Source: Streptomyces sp. WMMB303 (GTDB lineage: Bacteria > Actinomycetota > Actinomycetes > Streptomycetales > Streptomycetaceae). Taken from it: DNA of 64,000 bases. The position numbers and the translations under genes were made by a program. A model generated the notes under the pieces. It saw only the letters and a list, made by a program, of their open reading frames with translations, did not search any database and had not been told where the DNA came from. The stretch spans positions 4,762,501-4,826,500 of the forward strand of contig NZ_JARKIN010000001.1 of assembly GCF_029351045.1 (NCBI RefSeq). The letters are read 5' to 3'. Positions 17,971 to 27,701 of this stretch are shown here, one piece after another (position 1 is the stretch's first letter; the number at the start of each line of letters is the position of its first letter).

Positions 17971-17982
17971 GACAACGTTGTC
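17971..17982. promoter_or_regulatory. LacI-type operator in the GH92 leader
   Basis: GACAACGTTGTC is a perfect 12-bp palindrome with the central AACGTT typical of LacI-family operators (TGACAACGTTGTCA form; here TGACAACGTTGTCG). It lies 28 bases before the GH92 start and downstream of the predicted promoter, where it would act as a roadblock. No LacI gene is in the window, so the repressor is encoded elsewhere. Confidence 0.6.
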
Positions 17983-18009
17983 GGCCTGTTCGCCTGTTGA
18001 GAGGTCCGT

Positions 18010-21000
18010 GTGCGCCGCAGCCCGCAACCCCCTACCCGGTCCGCCGCCGGGTCCGGACCCGCAACCCGGCTCCGCCGCGGACCCAGGGTCCGACCGCGGG
18101 CCTTATCCCGTCGCACGGCCACGCGGCGCCGGACACTCGCCGCACTCCTCGCGCTGCTCGTCACCTCCACCGCACAGGCCACCACCGCCGTCGCGGCACC
18201 GGACCCGGGCACCGGCCCGCGGGCCACCCGTTTCACCTCCTCCTTCGAGGCGGACACGCCACCGCCGGACTGGAACGACACCGTCGAGACCGGGCCGGAC
18301 GGCAGGCCCCGCGCCGACGGAGTCACCGCCGACGGCCGCCCCGGACTGGCCACCCGCACCGGCGGCGGACCCGAGTCCTCGCCCACCGCCAAGACCGGCG
18401 CCGGCTTCACCGGGGCCCGCGCCCTGCGCTTCGCGGGCGACCACGCGGCACCGGGCCGCGGATACGCGTACAACAAGATCTTCGACGTCGACGTCACCGT
18501 CACCCGCGACACCGTGCTCTCCTACCGGCTCTTCCCCCAGATGACCGGAGAGGACCGCTCCTACGCCGCCACGCACGTCGCCGTCGACCTCGTCTTCACC
18601 GACGGCAGCCGCCTCGGCGACCTGCGCGCGGCCGACCAGCACGGCACCCGGCTGACCCCGGCCGCGCAGGGCGCCGCCAAGACCCTGCACGTCAACCAGT
18701 GGAACAACGTCGAGGCCCGGATCGGACAGGTCGCCGAAGGCCGGACCGTCGACCGCGTCCTGCTCGGCTACGACGCGCCCTCCGGACCGGCGAACGGCTC
18801 CCGCGCCTTCGCCGGCTGGCTCGACGACCTGCGGCTCGCCCCGCAGCGGCCGGCCGCCCCCAAGGCCCACCTCTCCGACCACGTCCGCACCACCCGGGGC
18901 ACCCTCTCCAGCGGCTCCTTCTCGCGCGGCAACACCTTCCCCGCCACCGCGGTCCCCCACGGCTTCAACTTCTGGACGCCGGTGACCGACGCAGGCGCCA
19001 AGAGCTGGCTGTACGAGTACGCGCGGAAGAACAACGCCGACAACCTGCCCGCGCTGCAGGCCTTCAGCGCCAGCCACGAGCCCAGCCCCTGGATGGGCGA
19101 CCGGCAGACGTTCCAGGTGATGCCCTCGACCGCGAAGGGCACCCCCAGCGCCTCCCGTACCGTCCGCGCACTCCCCTTCCGGCACTCGGAGGAGACGGCC
19201 AGGCCGCACTACTACGGCGTCACCTTCGTGAACGGGCTGCGCGCCGAGGTCACCCCGACCGACCACGCGGCGATGATGCGCTTCACCTTCCCGAAGCGGG
19301 ACGCCGCCGCGCTCCTGTTCGACAACGTCGACGACCACGCGGGCCTCACCCTCGACACCCGCCGCGGCACCGTCAGCGGCTGGTCCGACGTGCGCAGCGG
19401 GCTGTCCACCGGCGCGACCCGGATGTTCGTGCACGCCGAGTTCGACGCGCCCGCCACCGGCGGCAGCAAGCTGAAGGACGGCGGGAGCAAGGATGCCGCG
19501 GGCTATCTGCGCTTCGCGCCGGGAGCGGACCGCACGGTCACCATGCGGATAGCCACCTCGCTGATCAGCGTCGCGCAGGCGAAGGCCAATCTGCGCGCCG
19601 AGGTCCCCGCCGACCACTCCTTCGCACAGGTGCGGAAGCGGGCCCAGTCGCGGTGGGACGATCTGCTGGGCGTCATCGAGGTCGAGGGCGCCACCCCCGA
19701 CCAGCTCACCACGCTCTACTCCAACCTCTACCGGCTCTACCTCTACCCCAACGCGGGCCACGAGCGGGTCGGCGGCCGGACCCGCTACGCCAGCCCCTTC
19801 TCCCCCGCCACCGGTCCGGACACCCCCACCAGAACCGGTTCGAAGATCGTCGACGGTGAGGTGTACGTCAACAACGGCTTCTGGGACACCTACCGCACCA
19901 CCTGGCCCGCCTACTCCCTCCTCACCCCGAAGCAGGCGGGGAAGATGGCCGACGGGTTCGTGCAGCAGTACAAGGACGGCGGCTGGATCTCCCGCTGGTC
20001 CTCCCCCGGCTACGCCGACCTGATGACCGGCACCTCCTCCGATGTCGCCTTCGCCGACGCCTACCTCAAGGGTGTCGACTTCGACGCGGAAGCCGCCTAC
20101 GAGGCCGCCGTCAAGAACGCCACCGTCGCCCCGCCCGATCCCGGCGTCGGCCGCAAGGGCATGACCACCTCTCCCTTCCTCGGCTGGACGAGCACCGACA
20201 CCAAGGAGGGGCTGTCCTGGGCTCTGGAGGGCTACCTGAACGACTTCGGGATCGCCCGGATGGGCAAGGCCCTCTACAGGAAGACCGGCAAGAAGCGCTA
20301 CCGGGAGGAGTCGGCGTACTTCTCCCAGCGCGCCCGCGGCTACGTCCACCTCTTCGACAAGAAGACCGGCTTCTTCCAGGGCCGGAAACCCGACGGCTCC
20401 TGGCGGCTGTCGCCGCAGGAGTACGACCCGCGCGTGTGGGGCTACGACTACACCGAGACGAACGGCTGGAACTTCGCCTTCACCGCGCCCCAGGACACCC
20501 ACGGCCTGGCCGCCCTGTACGGCGGCCGCGCGGGCCTCGCCGAGAAGCTGGACCGCTACTTCGCCACCCCGGAGACGGCCGAGCAGAAGTACGCGGGCAG
20601 CTACGGCGGGGTGATCCACGAGATGACCGAGGCCCGCGACGTGCGGATGGGCATGTACGGGCACAGCAACCAGCCCTCGCACCACATCCCGTACCTGTAC
20701 GACGCGGCCGGGCAGCCGTGGAAGACCCAGGCCAAGGTCCGCGAGGTGCTCTCCCGGCTCTACGTCGGCAGCGAGATCGGCCAGGGCTATCCCGGCGACG
20801 AGGACAACGGCGAGATGTCGGCCTGGTACGTCTTCAGCGCACTGGGCTTCTACCCGCTGGTCATGGGCTCCCCCGAGTACGCGGTCGGCTCACCGCTGTT
20901 CACCAAGGCCACCGTCCACCTGGAGAACGGCCGGGACCTGGTGGTCGAGGCGCCGAAGAACAGCGCCGAGAACGTCTACGTCCAGGGGCTGAAGGTCGAC

Positions 21001-21501
21001 GGCAAACGCTGGAACTCCACCGCGCTGCCGCACAGGCTGCTGGCCGACGGCGGCACCCTGGAGTTCGCCATGGGCCCGAAGCCGTCGAAGTGGGGCTCGG
21101 GCCGCGACGCGGGACCGACCTCGCTCACCCGCGGCGACCGGGCGCCGACACCGGACGGGGACGTGAGCGAGCCGGGTGACTCCCCGCTGCTGGACGACAC
21201 CTCCGCGACGGCCGCGGACGCCGCGTCCGGCCCCGTACCGGTCGCGGACGGTGCCCGCGTCACGGCGTACACCCTCACCTCCGACGACCACACCGAGGCA
21301 CCCGGCGGCTGGCGGCTGCAGGGTTCCCGGGACGGCAAACGCTGGCGCACCCTGGACCGGCGCGCGGACGAGAGGTTCCGCTGGGACAAGCAGACCCGCG
21401 TCTTCACCCTCCCCCGCAGCGTTCACTACACCCGCTACCGCCTGCTCCCGGCCACCAAGGACAGCCGCCTCGGCGAACTCGAACTCCTGGGCAGCCGCTG
21501 A
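18010..21501 (+). CDS. secreted GH92 glycoside hydrolase with Gln at the catalytic-acid position
   Basis: Large exported hydrolase of 1163 residues. A basic region and a hydrophobic signal (LAALLALLVTSTAQATTAVAA, in two halves, about 42-62) are followed by a beta-sandwich start (FTSSFEADTPPPDWNDT). Then comes the GH92 N-terminal domain from DHVRTTRGTLSSGS, the catalytic (alpha/alpha)6 barrel, and a C-terminal F5/8-type fragment ending at LGELELLGSR. The catalytic-base motif GDEDNGEMSAWY is intact with D930 and D932. The acid motif, normally GNEPSHH in alpha-mannosidases of this family, reads HSNQPSHH, with Gln at 888. Glu-to-Gln at this place is the mark of the GH92 subgroup that removes mannose from mannose-1-phospho-6-mannose caps. 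GTG start with GAGAGG upstream. Divergent from the ngcEFG-like importer. Confidence 0.9.
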   Translation: MRRSPQPPTRSAAGSGPATRLRRGPRVRPRALSRRTATRRRTLAALLALLVTSTAQATTAVAAPDPGTGPRATRFTSSFEADTPPPDWNDTVETGPDGRPRADGVTADGRPGLATRTGGGPESSPTAKTGAGFTGARALRFAGDHAAPGRGYAYNKIFDVDVTVTRDTVLSYRLFPQMTGEDRSYAATHVAVDLVFTDGSRLGDLRAADQHGTRLTPAAQGAAKTLHVNQWNNVEARIGQVAEGRTVDRVLLGYDAPSGPANGSRAFAGWLDDLRLAPQRPAAPKAHLSDHVRTTRGTLSSGSFSRGNTFPATAVPHGFNFWTPVTDAGAKSWLYEYARKNNADNLPALQAFSASHEPSPWMGDRQTFQVMPSTAKGTPSASRTVRALPFRHSEETARPHYYGVTFVNGLRAEVTPTDHAAMMRFTFPKRDAAALLFDNVDDHAGLTLDTRRGTVSGWSDVRSGLSTGATRMFVHAEFDAPATGGSKLKDGGSKDAAGYLRFAPGADRTVTMRIATSLISVAQAKANLRAEVPADHSFAQVRKRAQSRWDDLLGVIEVEGATPDQLTTLYSNLYRLYLYPNAGHERVGGRTRYASPFSPATGPDTPTRTGSKIVDGEVYVNNGFWDTYRTTWPAYSLLTPKQAGKMADGFVQQYKDGGWISRWSSPGYADLMTGTSSDVAFADAYLKGVDFDAEAAYEAAVKNATVAPPDPGVGRKGMTTSPFLGWTSTDTKEGLSWALEGYLNDFGIARMGKALYRKTGKKRYREESAYFSQRARGYVHLFDKKTGFFQGRKPDGSWRLSPQEYDPRVWGYDYTETNGWNFAFTAPQDTHGLAALYGGRAGLAEKLDRYFATPETAEQKYAGSYGGVIHEMTEARDVRMGMYGHSNQPSHHIPYLYDAAGQPWKTQAKVREVLSRLYVGSEIGQGYPGDEDNGEMSAWYVFSALGFYPLVMGSPEYAVGSPLFTKATVHLENGRDLVVEAPKNSAENVYVQGLKVDGKRWNSTALPHRLLADGGTLEFAMGPKPSKWGSGRDAGPTSLTRGDRAPTPDGDVSEPGDSPLLDDTSATAADAASGPVPVADGARVTAYTLTSDDHTEAPGGWRLQGSRDGKRWRTLDRRADERFRWDKQTRVFTLPRSVHYTRYRLLPATKDSRLGELELLGSR

Positions 21502-21587
21502 CCGGTGCGCCGGGCGCGGGACGGGCGGTCCAGGGGTGCACCCCCCGGCGGACGGGAATCGCACGTACGGCCGGAAGAGCCCGGTGG

Positions 21588-22070
21588 TCAGCGCATGAGA
21601 GCTCGCAGCAGTCGTACGTAGCGACTCCAGCGAGCGGCGCTGGTCACCTCGCCCGAACAGGCCAGTTCGGCACGGTCCAGGCTGTCCTCCAGGCAGGCGT
21701 CGTGGAGCGGGCGGAAGAGGAGCGGCCAGGTGAGGCGCACCGGGCCGCGGGCGGTCATGGCGAGGGTGTGGCGCAGCAGCGTGTGCTCCTCGTCGACCGC
21801 CAGGGCCGCGTACTCGTGGAATCCGTGGAAGCCGCGCGGTCCGCTGAAGGTGAAGCGCACCCATAGCGAGGGGACATGCACGGCGACGGTGTAGCGGACC
21901 GGGCCGTGGCCGCCGGCCGCCCCGGTTGCCAGGGGGCGGTCGAGGACCATCGCCGGCCAGCCGGCCTGCGGCCACAGCTGGTCGTCGCTGCTCGCCAGAG
22001 TGTCTATCAGTGCTCCCGCCTCGCTTCGCTTCGCGGCCAGCAGGCGCTCGTGCACGTTGTAGACGGCCAT
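21588..22070 (-). CDS. SRPBCC-fold protein, TetR-linked
   Basis: Protein of 160 residues starting at ATG 22070 behind GGGAGGA. The pattern of a START/SRPBCC hydrophobic-ligand fold is visible: N-terminal helix VHERLLAAKRSEAGALIDTL, a beta-rich middle (RYTVAVHVPSLWVRFTFSG, FHEYAALAVDEEHTLLRHTLAM) and a C-terminal amphipathic helix PLHDACLEDSLDRAELA. No catalytic residues can be named. It is divergent from a TetR regulator with a shared 63-base promoter region carrying palindromes, so it is probably repressed by that regulator and may bind or process a lipophilic molecule. Confidence 0.75.
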   Translation of the reverse strand: MAVYNVHERLLAAKRSEAGALIDTLASSDDQLWPQAGWPAMVLDRPLATGAAGGHGPVRYTVAVHVPSLWVRFTFSGPRGFHGFHEYAALAVDEEHTLLRHTLAMTARGPVRLTWPLLFRPLHDACLEDSLDRAELACSGEVTSAARWSRYVRLLRALMR

Positions 22071-22084
22071 GCGTCCTCCCCGGG

Positions 22085-22120
22085 CTCTAATTAGAGGCGT
22101 GTCTCTAATATTGTCGAGAG
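22085..22120. promoter_or_regulatory. TetR operator between the divergent pair
   Basis: A perfect 12-bp palindrome CTCTAATTAGAG (22085-22096) is followed six bases later by a related, imperfect repeat starting CTCTAATA (22103) and ending CGAGAG. The two copies fill most of the 63-base gap between the SRPBCC gene and the TetR gene, where both promoters must lie. Confidence 0.65.
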
Positions 22121-22133
22121 TACCCTCCCGTTC

Positions 22134-22760
22134 ATGGCACGACCATCCCGCTTCGATGTGCAGCAGCTGCTCGACGCCGCCGTGAAACTGGCCGCCGCGG
22201 GAGGCCCGGCCGCGGTGTCGATGTCCGCGGTGGCCATGGAGGTGGGCGCCCCGAGCGGTTCGGTGTACCACCGGTTCGCCGGACGTGCCACGCTGCTCGC
22301 CGAGGTGTGGCTACGGACGGTGGAGAACTTCCAGGAGGGCTACTTCGCGGCCATCGAAGCAGGTGTCGACGCGCGGCAGGCGGGGTGTGCGGCCGCACGC
22401 CATGTCGTCGCCTGGAGCCGGGCCCACCCGCAGGAGGCCGCTCTGCTCCTCTACGGCGCCGAGGAGTTCGGACGCGCGGACTGGCCCGAGGAGCACCGCC
22501 GGCGGGCGGACCGCGGCAACCGGCGCGTGCGCGACGCCCTCGCCTCCCTCGCCGCCGCCCTGGGCGCCGACTGCCGGCAGGCCACCGAGCGGGTCGCGCT
22601 CGCCGTGATCGATCTCCCGCTCTCGCTGGTCCGTCGCCACTTGAGGGCCGGCGCCTCTCTCCCCGCCTACGCGGAGGACCTCGCCGAGGAGTGCACCGCC
22701 GCGTTGCTCGGCTCGCCCACGGCATCGGCGTCCGTGCCGACGGCGCCGGCCACCGGCTGA
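22134..22760 (+). CDS. TetR-family transcriptional regulator
   Basis: Repressor of 208 residues. The N-terminal helix-turn-helix (about 5-50) has the TetR signature VSMSAVAMEVGAPSGSVYHRFAGRATLLAEVW. The C-terminal half is helical and rich in Ala, Arg and Glu, as in ligand-binding TetR domains, and ends in an Ala/Pro/Thr tail. It is divergently arranged with the SRPBCC gene over an operator-like palindrome, which implies autoregulation and control of that gene. The ligand is unknown. Confidence 0.9.
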   Translation: MARPSRFDVQQLLDAAVKLAAAGGPAAVSMSAVAMEVGAPSGSVYHRFAGRATLLAEVWLRTVENFQEGYFAAIEAGVDARQAGCAAARHVVAWSRAHPQEAALLLYGAEEFGRADWPEEHRRRADRGNRRVRDALASLAAALGADCRQATERVALAVIDLPLSLVRRHLRAGASLPAYAEDLAEECTAALLGSPTASASVPTAPATG

Positions 22761-22803
22761 AGAGACGTCTCTCCTGCCGGGAGGGAAAGCAGCGAACACA
22801 GCA

Positions 22804-22838
22804 CGGCGGGCCGCACCCTCCAGGGGTGCGGCCCGCCG
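22804..22838. terminator. bidirectional terminator between tetR and acnA
   Basis: Perfect 15-bp stem CGGCGGGCCGCACCC (22804-22818) and GGGTGCGGCCCGCCG (22824-22838) with the loop TCCAG, placed between two convergent genes. Symmetric stem without T-run; it can serve both strands. Confidence 0.85.
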
Positions 22839-22856
22839 TTCAAGCGGTCGGTCCGG

Positions 22857-25577
<2,721 letters not shown>

Positions 25578-25642
25578 GACAGTCTCCTTCAGTGCCTTGA
25601 GTGCATCGGCCGCCGGTGCGCTATGGTGAGCGGGAGATGAAG

Positions 25643-25661
25643 TTAGGTAAGCCTTACCGTC
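25643..25661. promoter_or_regulatory. DtxR/DmdR iron box upstream of acnA
   Basis: TTAGGTAAGCCTTACCGTC matches the DtxR-family consensus TWAGGTWAGSCTWACCTWA at its first 16 positions and fails only at the last three. It lies about 65 bases before the acnA start, where it would overlap the promoter. It implies iron-dependent control of this Fe-S enzyme. Confidence 0.6.
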
Positions 25662-25714
25662 CTTACCGAACCGGTTCTCGCCCTGCGACAGCGACCGCGA
25701 CGTATGCCGTCGCC

Positions 25715-25738
25715 AGTTATCTCGATGTCGAGATAACT
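25715..25738. promoter_or_regulatory. MarR/TamR-type palindrome upstream of acnA
   Basis: Perfect inverted repeat AGTTATCTCGA (25715-25725) and TCGAGATAACT (25728-25738) around TG. It is 138 bases upstream of acnA. TamR, a MarR-family regulator of S. coelicolor, controls aconitase and trans-aconitate methyltransferase and binds palindromes of this ATCTCGA type; the identity of the binder here is inferred. Confidence 0.55.
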
Positions 25739-26073
25739 CTAGTACACGACCGGCCGCCGGTCATGCCTGCCCCCGGGTGCCCGCCGCGAGCCGCGCCGAC
25801 ACCCGGCCCGCGGTGCCGATACGCGGCGCGCTCCCCCGCGCCGCGGGCTCCCGGGGCCGGCCGCGGGGTGCACGGTCTCCGGGGCACCCGACCGAGCGTG
25901 CGGGACGGACGGCCCGCGCGGGGGTTCCCGACTCCGCGCGGAGCAGGCGGTTTCGCCCACCCCGCGCAAACGGCCGTGCCACACCCGGCGCGAAACAGGC
26001 CGTTCGGGGCTGCCTACCCGGACGCGCGCCGCATCCCCTGGACCCGGGGCCGCCGCTGCCGCACAGTGTCCCC
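25739..26073. other. gene-free stretch before the APC permease
   Basis: 335 bases of very high GC without codon bias, ribosome site or clear promoter on either strand. Frames that cross it are open only because stops are rare at this GC. I see no RNA structure worth naming. Confidence 0.5.
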
Positions 26074-27447
26074 GTGTCCACCGCGAACCCACACGAACCC
26101 GCACCCCGGGACGCCGGGGAACCGCCCGAACCCGCACTGAAACGTGCCATCGGTCCCAAGCTGCTCATCCTGTTCGTGATCGGGGACATCCTGGGCACCG
26201 GCATCTACGCCACCACCGGCAAGGTCGCCGGAAAGGTCGGCGGAGCCCTGTGGCTGCCGTTCGCGATCGGATTCGTGGTGGCCCTGCTGACGGCCGCCTC
26301 GTACGTGGAACTGGTCGGCAAGTATCCGAAGGCCGCCGGAGCGGCGCTCTACACGCAACGCGCCTTCAAGGTGCCGTTCCTGACGTTCATCGTCGCCTTC
26401 ATGGTGATGTGCTCAGGGCTCTCCTCCGCGAGCGCGGCGGCACTGGCCTTCAGCGGCGACTACCTGGACGAGCTCACCGGCGGGGCCGTACCACCCACAC
26501 TCGTCGCCGTCCTGTTCGTGCTGGCCCTGGCCGCGCTGAACCTGCGCGGCGTCTCGGAGTCCGTCAAGGCCAACATCGTCTTCACCCTGGTGGAGCTCAC
26601 CGGCCTCGTGATCATCCTCGGCATCGGGGCCGCCGCCGTCCTGTCCGGAACCGGCGAACCCTCCCGCCTCGGCGACCTGGAGACCGGAGGCACCGGCTAC
26701 GCGCTGTTCTCCGGAGTGCTGGGCGCCACCGCGCTGGGCTTCTTCGCCTTCGTCGGATTCGAGGACTCGGTCAACATGGCCGAGGAGACGGTGGATCCGC
26801 AGCGCACCTTTCCCCGCGGCATCTTCATCGGCGTGGCGGTGACCGGAACCGTCTACGTGCTCGTCGCGCTGGTCTCCTCGCTGCTCGTCCCGACGGCGAC
26901 CCTGGAGGAGTCCAGCGGACCGCTGCTGGAGGTGGTCAAGGCGGGCGGCGTGCACTTCCCGCAGCAGCTCTTCGCCGTGATCGCCCTCTTCGCCGTCTCC
27001 AACTCGGCCCTGATCAACATGATGATGGCCTCCCGGCTGTGCTACGGCATGGCCAACGAACGCATCCTGCCCCGCGCGATGGGCAAAGTCCTCCCCGGGC
27101 GCCGCACACCCGTCGTCGGCATCGTCTTCGTGACGTTGCTCGCCCTCGGGCTGGTGTCGACCGGCGAGATCGCCGGGCTGGGCGACACCACCTCCTTCCT
27201 GCTGCTGTGCGTCTTCGCCGTGGTGAACGTGGCGGTGCTCGTGCTGCGCCGCGACCGTGTCGAACACCGGCACTTCCGGGTACCGACCCCGCTGCCCGTG
27301 CTGGGCGCCCTGACCGCGCTGGTCCTGGCCAGCCCACTCGCCGACCGAGCCACGGGGGTCTACGTCAGGGCGGGCGTCCTGGTACTGCTCGGTATCGCGC
27401 TGTGGGCGGTGAACGTGCTGGTCCGCAAGGCGGGCGGCGAGAGCTGA
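26074..27447 (+). CDS. APC-superfamily amino acid permease
   Basis: Membrane transporter of 457 residues from GTG 26074 (no ribosome site visible, start uncertain). About twelve hydrophobic helices are seen. Helix 1 carries the substrate motif ILFVIGDILGTGIYATTG, helix 6 AFVGFEDSVNMAEET, and the loop after it the usual basic cluster VDPQRTFPRG. The two motifs place it in the APC family with cationic or broad amino-acid transporters. It stands alone between acnA and the MurA-like gene. Its substrate is unknown. Confidence 0.85.
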   Translation: MSTANPHEPAPRDAGEPPEPALKRAIGPKLLILFVIGDILGTGIYATTGKVAGKVGGALWLPFAIGFVVALLTAASYVELVGKYPKAAGAALYTQRAFKVPFLTFIVAFMVMCSGLSSASAAALAFSGDYLDELTGGAVPPTLVAVLFVLALAALNLRGVSESVKANIVFTLVELTGLVIILGIGAAAVLSGTGEPSRLGDLETGGTGYALFSGVLGATALGFFAFVGFEDSVNMAEETVDPQRTFPRGIFIGVAVTGTVYVLVALVSSLLVPTATLEESSGPLLEVVKAGGVHFPQQLFAVIALFAVSNSALINMMMASRLCYGMANERILPRAMGKVLPGRRTPVVGIVFVTLLALGLVSTGEIAGLGDTTSFLLLCVFAVVNVAVLVLRRDRVEHRHFRVPTPLPVLGALTALVLASPLADRATGVYVRAGVLVLLGIALWAVNVLVRKAGGES

Positions 27448-27672
27448 GCGACCCCGCGGCACCCGGCACCGGGTGGCGGGGCGGCACCCGGCACCCGGCT
27501 GGGGGAACCGGCCGCGCCCGGTGCCGGTGCGGCCCCTACCGTTCGTACGAAGGGCCGCCGAGGGCCCGCCCCGACGTCACTGCACCAGGCGGAGCCCGCC
27601 CGCAACCCGGATGCGGCATTCAGGCGGTTGCCGGACGAATCGCCGCCGCCACACCACCCCCAGGTGCGTTCC

Positions 27673-27690
27673 TATCTCAGATCTGAGATA
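27673..27690. promoter_or_regulatory. 18-bp perfect palindrome before the HTH-MurA gene
   Basis: TATCTCAGATCTGAGATA is perfectly self-complementary and ends 11 bases before the ATG at 27702. It occupies the place of the ribosome site and transcription start. Because the encoded protein begins with an XRE-type DNA-binding domain, autoregulation through this site is the simplest reading. Confidence 0.65.
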
Positions 27691-27701
27691 CATTCGTCTC
27701 C

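Noticed and set aside
17643..18512. Minus-strand frame crossing the ngcE-GH92 intergenic region
   Set aside because: It would read through the divergent promoters and lacks codon bias and ribosome site.
18103..20685. 860-codon minus-strand frame opposite the GH92 gene
   Set aside because: Same antisense effect; the plus strand carries recognisable GH92 motifs throughout.
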